From NCBI GenBank assembly GCA_013042255.1, contig JABDQK010000174.1, forward strand, positions 1 through 8,453: DNA of 8,453 nucleotides, written 5' to 3'. The DNA is from Flavobacteriaceae bacterium (lineage in GTDB: Bacteria > Bacteroidota > Bacteroidia > Flavobacteriales > Flavobacteriaceae). This document shows positions 1 to 6,000 of the stretch, piece by piece (positions within the stretch are counted from its first letter, which is position 1; every line of letters begins with the position of its first letter). The notes below the pieces were generated by a model. It made no database searches. It was given only the letters and a program-made list of their open reading frames with translations, and had not been told where the DNA came from. A program made the translations under genes and the position numbers.

Positions 1-626
1 AATTGTCTGGGAGAACCGCCGCTTGCAGGAATTACAAATAAGTGATTGAATCCAGGTTCAATGTATCCCCTTCCGTCTGCTTCGTGATAAACCCGGTCTG
101 TGATTCTTGGCGACTCTGCCCATTTGGCCCCTTTGGGCTTCTCCGGCATCTTCGCGAGCACAGGAGGTTTTTTTGGAATGTTCATCGAAAAGGCGAGCTG
201 TTCGCCATTTGGTGACCAGCAAAGAGAAGAAGGGCTGGCAGGCAGTTGGGAGATTCGGGCAAATTTACCGGTACTTACCCAGTACATATATATCTCGGAT
301 CCTTCATCAGTACTACTTACAAAAGCGATTTGGTCTCCATTCGGAGACCACCTTGGACTGGATTCAGACACTTCTCTGGAGGTAAGTTTCTGGTGCCGAC
401 TACCATCTTTTCTGATCATCCAAAGGTTCCCCTTCGCGCGATCGGTCATAATATCAAATCCCATTCGCCTATATACGATCCAGTTTCCATCAGGTGAAAT
501 CTGAGGATCGGAGACATACTGCAGATCGAAAACGTCGAGATAGTCAAAAGGTTTTTTCTGGGAATAGCCTGTTGTAACATGCAGGCAAATCAAACTGAAA
601 AAAAGAATAATAGCAGATTTCTTCAT
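1..626 (-). CDS. S9 family (prolyl oligopeptidase-like) exported peptidase, N-terminal part only
   Basis: Reading the minus strand from ATG at 626-624 gives 208 residues with no stop before the window edge, so the C-terminal part is missing. Residues 1-22 form a signal peptide (MKKSAII start, hydrophobic core, probable cleavage near YS-QKK); the Cys at 14 does not fit a lipobox, so a soluble periplasmic or secreted protein is expected. Three PD40/WD40-like beta-propeller blades are visible: ISPDGNWIVY (43-52), RWSPNGDQIAF (92-102) and CWSPNGEQLAF (136-146). The opening FDYLDVFDLQYVSDPQISPDG is typical of Bacteroidota S9 peptidases related to acylaminoacyl-peptidases and dipeptidyl peptidases, where an N-terminal propeller gates a C-terminal alpha/beta hydrolase with a Ser-Asp-His triad. 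That domain would lie to the left of the window, so activity cannot be confirmed. A TolB-like propeller protein without a hydrolase is the main alternative. It is divergent from the ppk2 pair. Confidence 0.85.
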   Translation of the reverse strand, partial: MKKSAIILFFSLICLHVTTGYSQKKPFDYLDVFDLQYVSDPQISPDGNWIVYRRMGFDIMTDRAKGNLWMIRKDGSRHQKLTSREVSESSPRWSPNGDQIAFVSSTDEGSEIYMYWVSTGKFARISQLPASPSSLCWSPNGEQLAFSMNIPKKPPVLAKMPEKPKGAKWAESPRITDRVYHEADGRGYIEPGFNHLFVIPASGGSPRQ

Positions 627-644
627 AAGGGTAGAATTGACCGT

Positions 645-675
645 TAAACATAATCAATAGGTCCCAGTAAAGCAA
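645..675 (-). promoter_or_regulatory. Candidate promoter for the S9 peptidase gene
   Basis: On the minus strand TATGTTTA (652-645) matches the Bacteroidota -7 consensus TAnnTTTG except at the last base. It is preceded, 20 bases upstream, by TTG (675-673), a partial -33 TTTG box. The start codon lies 18 bases after the box. Both boxes are imperfect, so this is a suggestion based on position and spacing. Confidence 0.3.
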
Positions 676-733
676 GAAGAAGGTTTAGGCTATAGAGGGC
701 TGGTTTGGTGTAGTACAAATCGGCGACTCTTTC

Positions 734-763
734 TTTGAAAAAAACTCAAAAGCAGTATCTTTA
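734..763 (+). promoter_or_regulatory. Candidate promoter for the ppk2 pair, distal
   Basis: TTTG (734-737), an 18-base spacer and TATCTTTA (756-763) resemble the Bacteroidota -33/-7 promoter (TTTG, about 19 bases, TAnnTTTG). The last base of the -7 box is A instead of G. It would give a leader of roughly 65-70 bases before the ATG at 837. A second candidate lies closer to the gene. Confidence 0.35.
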
Positions 764-790
764 GGGTCGAGGGCAGGTCCAAGAATTGAG

Positions 791-820
791 GTTGAGCCCG
801 AAATAATCCCATTAATTTTA
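791..820 (+). promoter_or_regulatory. Candidate promoter for the ppk2 pair, proximal
   Basis: GTTG (791-794), an 18-base spacer and TAATTTTA (813-820) form a weaker -33/-7 pair. Its distance to the ATG at 837 would give a leader of about 10 bases, a length common in flavobacteria. The box is AT-rich and could match by chance. Confidence 0.28.
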
Positions 821-836
821 ATCTCCTACCCAGTTT

Positions 837-1682
837 ATGTACACCATAGAAGACCTTACAGAGGTGAAGAAGAGGAAAGACCTCATTGAAATTGCCCTGA
901 AAAAAGAGATGCCTGTCCAGAAAGCGCTTCGAAATCTGAGATATGAAGAAGAGTTGCGATTGTTGCAGATTGAAATGGTAAATTTTCAGCAATGGGTTAA
1001 AAAAGAGGGCATCAGAGTTGCCATCATTTTTGAAGGTCGCGACGCAGCGGGAAAAGGCGGAGCAATCAAAAGATTTAAACAACATCTCAATCCCAGATCT
1101 ACACGAGTTGTCGCCCTGTCAAAACCAACTGATGTTGAGAAAGGACAATGGTATTTTCGAAGATATATCAAGGAACTTCCCAATCCTGGAGAAATCGTAC
1201 TCTTTGACAGGAGCTGGTATAACAGGGCGGTTGTGGAACCTGTTATGGGATTCTGCAATCAGCAGGAATACAATCAATTTATGGTTCAGGTTCCGGGATT
1301 TGAGCACATGCTATATGAAGATGGGGTAAAAATTATCAAATTCTGGTTTTCCATATCCAAAAAAGAACAGAAGAAGAGAATGGAATCACGGCTGCTTAAT
1401 CCCCTGAAAAAGTGGAAATTCAGTCCGGTAGACCAAAAAGGACAGGAACTCTGGGACAAGTATACTTATTACAAAGAGCATATGTTTTCCAAAACACATT
1501 CTACCTTCAGTCCCTGGATCATTGTAAAAGCCAATAGTAAGAAAACGGCAAGACTTGAGAGTATGCGATATGTTTTATCCCAGTTCGATTATTCTTCCGC
1601 TCAAAACTCCCAAACCACAATTCTGCCCGATCCCAACGTAGTACAGCGTTATTTCAGGCAGATAGAACAAATTGATATTTAA
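837..1682 (+). CDS. ppk2: Polyphosphate kinase 2 (PPK2), first copy
   Basis: A 281-residue cytosolic protein of the PPK2 family (P-loop kinase fold), which transfers phosphate between inorganic polyphosphate and nucleotides. Visible motifs are Walker A EGRDAAGKGG (66-75, K73), the stretch NPRSTRVVALSKPT (85-98), QWYFRRY (104-110), Walker B/catalytic LFDRSWYNR (122-130, D124, R125), EPVMGFC (134-140) and a lid with R181, R185 and PLKKWKFSPVD (189-199). This pattern resembles the one-domain PA0141-type (class I) enzymes, which mainly interconvert ADP/ATP or GDP/GTP; class is inferred from motif similarity. The ATG is the first in-frame start after a TAA at 819-821, and no Shine-Dalgarno is seen. 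About 30 residues after the conserved core (from about 252) have no counterpart in the second copy. The second ppk2 follows 3 bases after the stop. Confidence 0.93.
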   Translation: MYTIEDLTEVKKRKDLIEIALKKEMPVQKALRNLRYEEELRLLQIEMVNFQQWVKKEGIRVAIIFEGRDAAGKGGAIKRFKQHLNPRSTRVVALSKPTDVEKGQWYFRRYIKELPNPGEIVLFDRSWYNRAVVEPVMGFCNQQEYNQFMVQVPGFEHMLYEDGVKIIKFWFSISKKEQKKRMESRLLNPLKKWKFSPVDQKGQELWDKYTYYKEHMFSKTHSTFSPWIIVKANSKKTARLESMRYVLSQFDYSSAQNSQTTILPDPNVVQRYFRQIEQIDI

Positions 1683-1685
1683 ACC

Positions 1686-2507
1686 ATGAGGAAAGGAACT
1701 GCCAGAAAGATTGATCTGAGTGAGGAAGATCTGCAATTGCTTAATAGCCCTATGGGCTTGCAATTATTACTTGCAGATAAAAAACCAAATTTTGACAAAG
1801 CCCTTCGGCTGGTTAAAAATGAATTAAAATTTCATGAACTCCAGGCAGAGGTCATCAAATTACAAAATTGGGTAATTGAGAAAAACAAGAAGGTAGTGGT
1901 TATCTTTGAAGGCCGTGATGCCGCCGGAAAAGGTGGTGCTATCAGGAGAATCACCGAACATATTAATCCCCGTCATTTCAGGATAGTTGCCCTTCCGAAG
2001 CCAACAATTGAGGAACAGGGGCAGTGGTATTTCCAACGCTATGTAAATCAACTCCCCAAACCAGGTGAAATGGTCTTTTTCGACAGAAGCTGGTACAACC
2101 GTGCCGTTGTTGAACCTGTCAACGGATTTTGTACAAAGTCGCAATACCGCAGCTTTATGGAGCAGGTGAACAGCTTTGAACACATGATCATGGACTCGGG
2201 AATCCACCTTATCAAATTTTACTTTTCCATTACCAAACAAGAGCAGGCAAGGCGATTTAAAGAAATCCAATCAAGTCCTTTAAAACGCTGGAAACTGACT
2301 CCTGTTGACCGCAAAGCGCAGGAATTATGGGATACCTATACCGAATTTAAACTAAAGATGTTTGAGCATACCGACCTCAAACAGTCTCCATGGATTGTCA
2401 TTGAAGCCAACCGAAAAACAGAAGCCAGAATACACGCCCTTGAATATATTATTGACACCATTCCTTACAAAGTGCCCAAAGAGGAAAGTCAAGATGATGA
2501 AGACTAA
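1686..2507 (+). CDS. ppk2: Polyphosphate kinase 2 (PPK2), second copy
   Basis: A 273-residue paralogue of the upstream PPK2; by eye more than half of the core residues are identical, but the N- and C-termini differ. Motifs are Walker A EGRDAAGKGG (75-84, K82), NPRHFRIVALPKPT (94-107), QWYFQRY (113-119), Walker B/catalytic FFDRSWYNR (131-139, D133, R134), EPVNGFC (143-149) and the lid segment PLKRWKLTPVD (198-208). The N-terminal 40 residues include DLSEEDLQLLNS and differ from copy one; the C-terminus ends in an acidic tail (EESQDDED). In the lid, the second Arg of the R-x3-R pattern in copy one (R181/R185) is Ile here (R190/I194). The start follows directly on the stop of copy one (TAA ACC ATG), and both genes share the same frame, so they are almost certainly cotranscribed and perhaps translationally coupled. 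A one-domain class I enzyme is most likely; nucleotide preference may differ from copy one. Confidence 0.93.
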   Translation: MRKGTARKIDLSEEDLQLLNSPMGLQLLLADKKPNFDKALRLVKNELKFHELQAEVIKLQNWVIEKNKKVVVIFEGRDAAGKGGAIRRITEHINPRHFRIVALPKPTIEEQGQWYFQRYVNQLPKPGEMVFFDRSWYNRAVVEPVNGFCTKSQYRSFMEQVNSFEHMIMDSGIHLIKFYFSITKQEQARRFKEIQSSPLKRWKLTPVDRKAQELWDTYTEFKLKMFEHTDLKQSPWIVIEANRKTEARIHALEYIIDTIPYKVPKEESQDDED

Positions 2508-2530
2508 CGGGAAATTACTGTAAATTTTGG

Positions 2531-2538
2531 TATCTTTG
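2531..2538 (+). promoter_or_regulatory. -7 promoter box (TATCTTTG) before the metal-efflux genes
   Basis: TATCTTTG is an exact match to the Bacteroidota -7 consensus TAnnTTTG and sits 17 bases before the ATG at 2556, implying a leader of about 10 bases, as is usual in flavobacteria. No clear -33 TTTG lies at the expected distance (around 2508-2512), so the promoter may need an activator or be weak alone. It suggests a separate transcription unit starting after the ppk2 pair. Confidence 0.5.
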
Positions 2539-2555
2539 AGAAGAGTGTTGTAGCC

Positions 2556-2954
2556 ATGAAATTCTTTTCAATTGTATCTGCTTTCCTGATATTATTCCAG
2601 AGCTTTAATATTAGCCTGGGGGAACTGGCACAATTAGACGAATTCCTTGAGCACGCCAGCTTCCATAAAGAACAATACGGCGACTCGTTATTGGTCTTTA
2701 TCTCAAAACACTACGGAGAACTGAAGGGGGAACACGAAAAGAACCATCAGGAGGAGCAAAAGGAACACGAAAACCTGCCTTTTCAGAATCATTCCAGCAC
2801 ACATCATCTCCTAAATGCCTTTGTCCTTCTTACCAACTTCCTTCCTGACGAAAAAATAGAGGTAAGCACGGAAAAAGCAGAGAATTTTTATTACCTGCAA
2901 AGTGATTCTTCTGGTTTTACTTCGGGGATATTCCAGCCACCCAGACACATCTGA
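2556..2954 (+). CDS. Small exported His/Glu-rich protein upstream of the metal RND pump
   Basis: A 132-residue protein with no function I can assign. Residues 1-22 are a signal peptide (MKFFSIVSAFLILFQSF core), so it should act in the periplasm or at the cell surface; no lipobox is present. The mature part holds ten His (33, 37, 52, 60, 64, 71, 79, 83, 84, 131) and many Glu and Gln, concentrated between residues 51 and 84, including a charged stretch with H60, H64 and H71 and the pair H83-H84. There are no Cys and no Met beyond the start, so a soft-metal thiol or methionine site is unlikely, while Zn/Co/Ni-type coordination would fit. The C-terminus ends in FQPPRHI; I recall flavobacterial proteins of this type with a similar QPP-containing tail before CusA-like genes, but could not check. 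It precedes the pump by 114 bases and probably belongs to the same operon. A periplasmic metal chaperone or sensor is an inference. Confidence 0.75.
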   Translation: MKFFSIVSAFLILFQSFNISLGELAQLDEFLEHASFHKEQYGDSLLVFISKHYGELKGEHEKNHQEEQKEHENLPFQNHSSTHHLLNAFVLLTNFLPDEKIEVSTEKAENFYYLQSDSSGFTSGIFQPPRHI

Positions 2955-3018
2955 TCTTTCTTTTTTGCCCGACCTTTCGTCCAGGGCCATATAATTCTTA
3001 TATCAATTTAAATCAGAT

Positions 3019-3044
3019 CATTAAATGCGTATTGGCATTTAATG
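3019..3044 (+). repeat. Perfect 10-bp inverted repeat with 6-base spacer (candidate operator or leader hairpin)
   Basis: CATTAAATGC (3019-3028), spacer GTATTG, GCATTTAATG (3035-3044) is a perfect palindrome, 25 bases before the pump start at 3069. An 8-base palindrome ATTTAAAT (3006-3013) lies just upstream. The arms are AT-rich and no T-tract follows, so an intrinsic terminator is unlikely. Its size and symmetry suit a dimeric regulator site, or an mRNA hairpin between the small protein gene and the pump. A weak -7-like TGTGTTTG (3043-3050) overlaps the right arm by two bases. Confidence 0.6.
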
Positions 3045-3068
3045 TGTTTGTCAATATACCAGCAAAAC

Positions 3069-6000
3069 ATGCTATCCTCTATAATTAATTTTAGTATCCG
3101 CAACAAATACCTTATCCTGCTCCTGGTATTGATAAATATTGGATACGGTATATTTTCTCTGACACAGATCCCAATCGGCGCTGTCCCTGACGTCACGAAT
3201 AATCAGGTACAGGTCATCACAACCTCCACCAGCTTGTCTACACGGGAAATGGAAAAGTTTATCACCTACCCTGTAGAACTTGAGATGGTCAACCTCCCCG
3301 GGGTAAAAGAGATCAGGTCAGTATCTAAATTTGGCCTATCTGTGGTGACCATAGTGTTTGAAGATGAAATGGGAACCTACTTACCCAGGCAATTGATTGC
3401 AGAAAAGATAAAATCAGCTTCAGAAAAAATTCCCAAGGGGTTTGGAAGCCCCGAAATGGGTCCAATTTCTACCGGATTAGGAGAGATTTTTCAATATACC
3501 CTTGAGGTTGAGCCAGCTTATAAAGGCAGCTACTCTCCTACCGATTTGCGAACTATTCAGGACTGGATTGTAAAACGACAACTCTCGGGAATCCCGGGAG
3601 TGGTTGAAGTAAATACCTGGGGTGGGAAACTAAAACAATATGAAATCGCCATCAATACCCGGAAGCTGAATGCCATGGATATTTCTGCAGCTGATGTTTT
3701 CGAAGCCTTAGAGAAAAACAACAGCGTTACAGGGGGAGGATATATCGAAAGAGAAAACCAGGCGTACTTTATCAGAGGAGAAGGACTGATAGGTTCACTT
3801 GAGGATCTCGAGTCTGTCGTAGTAGATAACAAAGATGGAATCCCGATACTGATTAAAGATATAGCTGAAGTCGGATTTGGGAATGCGTTGCGTTTTGGGG
3901 CTATTACCGGTAATGGAGAAGGCGAAAAAGTTCTCGGACAGGTAATGATGTTGAAAAACGCCAATTCCAAAAAGGTCATAGAAGCCGTCAAGACCCGGGT
4001 TGCAAGTATTTCCGGCTCTCTCCCTGAAGGAGTTTATATCAATGCTTTTCTCGATCGTAGCGAACTGATTAGCAGAACCACCGCAACAGTTACTGAAAAT
4101 CTGATCTTCGGATGTCTGATCGTAATTTTTGTCGTCGTCCTGCTACTGGGAAATTTCCGGTCCGGGTTGGTTGTCGCATCTATCATTCCCCTCAGCCTGT
4201 TATTTGCATTATCCATGATGTATCTGTTTGGTGTTGATGCCAATCTGATGAGTCTTGGAGCCATCGATTTTGGAATCATCATCGACGGCGCAGTAATCAT
4301 CGTTGAATTCATCGCTTTTCAAATCACTAAAAAACATTCGCAATTCCAGAGTTTACCCAGGGAAGGTCAACAGCATTTAAAAGATGAAATCGTGATCGAT
4401 GGAGCAAGCAGGATGATGAATTCTGCTATTTTCGGTCAATTGATCATTCTGATCGTCTTTATCCCTATTCTTTCTTTAAGCGGAGTGGAAGGTAAGATGT
4501 TTAAACCGATGGCACTGACCTTTAGCTTCGCTCTAATTGGGGCCATTATCCTGTGTCTTACTTATGTCCCCGTAGTCTCTTCCTTATTTTTAAAGCCCTC
4601 AAAGGCAAGTAAAAAAAATATTTCCATCCGACTCATGGATAGCTTGCAGTCCTATTATAACCCGGTTCTGCACTGGGCCCTACATAAGAAAAAGCTGGTT
4701 CTGGGTATCGCAGGCGGACTGCTGGTATTAACTGTCTTTCTTTTTTCCAGGATGGGTGCAGAATTTGTGCCCACTCTGGACGAAGGAGATTTTGTGATTC
4801 AGCCCGTTCTAAAAACCGGGACTTCTTTAAGTGAGACTGTAGAAATCACCACCCGCATAGAAAAGATTTTACTCGAACAATTTTCCGAGGTGAAACAAGT
4901 AGTAACACGTATTGGAGCAGCAGAGGTGCCTACAGACCCAATGTCAATGGAGGAAAGTGACGTGATCATCGTCCTCAATCCTATCCGTACCTGGAAAGTG
5001 GCAAAAACCAAAGATGAACTGGCGGAAAAGTTTAAAGAAGCTTTGTCAATCATCCCGGGGATGCAGATCGAATTTACCCAGCCTATTGAAATGCGATTTA
5101 ATGAACTGATCACCGGGGTAAGGGCAGATATTGCCATTAAAATTTTTGGTGAAGACCTCAATGTTCTCAGCAAAAAGGGAGAAGAGATCAAATCCCTAAT
5201 CTCTGACGTTGAAGGTGCAGCCGATATCACTGTGGAAAAGATCGCCGGACTCCCACAAATGAATGTTGCTTACGACCGTTCGAAAATAGCCCGATTCGGC
5301 CTTAATATTGACGATTTGAATAAAATGATCTCCACAGGTTTCTCAGGCAATATCGTGGGCAGTGTATTTGAAGGGGAAAAGAAATTTGATTTGGTAGTTC
5401 GTCTCAGGCAGGAGCAAAGAAGTGGGATTGAAGACCTGCGGAATCTATATGTGGATCTTCCCAATGGAGGAAAAATCCCCCTTTCCCAGCTAGCCGATAT
5501 TTCCTATCAGAAGGAAGCAGCCAAAATCTCAAGAGACAATAGTCAGCGCAGGATTGTCGTGGGGATCAACGTAAGGAACCGTGACCTGCAATCTGTGGTG
5601 GATGATGTTCAGGAATTGATCGAAACAAATATATCGCTGCCCGTAGGGTATACCATCAGTTACGGCGGGCAATTTGAGAATTTACAAAGTGCCAAAGCAA
5701 GACTTTTAGTGGCTGTCCCCATAGCGTTAATCTTAATTTTTATCCTGCTCTACTTTACTTTTCGATCTTTCAAAGAAGCCCTGCTAATCTATTCTGCGAT
5801 TCCACTGGCGGCCATAGGGGGCGTCTTGTTGTTATGGCTCAGGGATATGCCTTTCAGTATTTCAGCGGGAATCGGCTTTATTGCCCTCTTCGGTATTGCC
5901 GTACTTAATGGGATCGTCCTGATCGAACATTTTAAAGAACTAAAAAATCAAACTTTCGGGGATATGGAAACACTAATAAAACAAGGAACAAAAGACAGGC

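Noticed and set aside
100..504. Plus-strand open frames over the first 500 bases
   Set aside because: They are antisense to the S9 peptidase, whose frame shows a signal peptide and propeller repeats; the plus-strand translations show no recognisable motifs.
690..1085. Minus-strand frame of 131 residues crossing the divergent intergenic region
   Set aside because: Most of it is antisense to the conserved N-terminal part of the first ppk2, its translation is unlike any family I know, and it has no promoter-like sequence of its own.
3019..3060. Palindrome as a Rho-independent terminator of the small protein gene
   Set aside because: The stem is AT-rich and is followed by TGTTTGTC instead of a T-tract; the pump gene begins 25 bases later.
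3042..3068. Upstream ATG at 3042 as the start of the RND pump
   Set aside because: It lies inside the palindrome and adds nine residues (MCLSIYQQN) not typical of the family; the ATG at 3069 gives the usual MLSSIINFSIRNK-type N-terminus.
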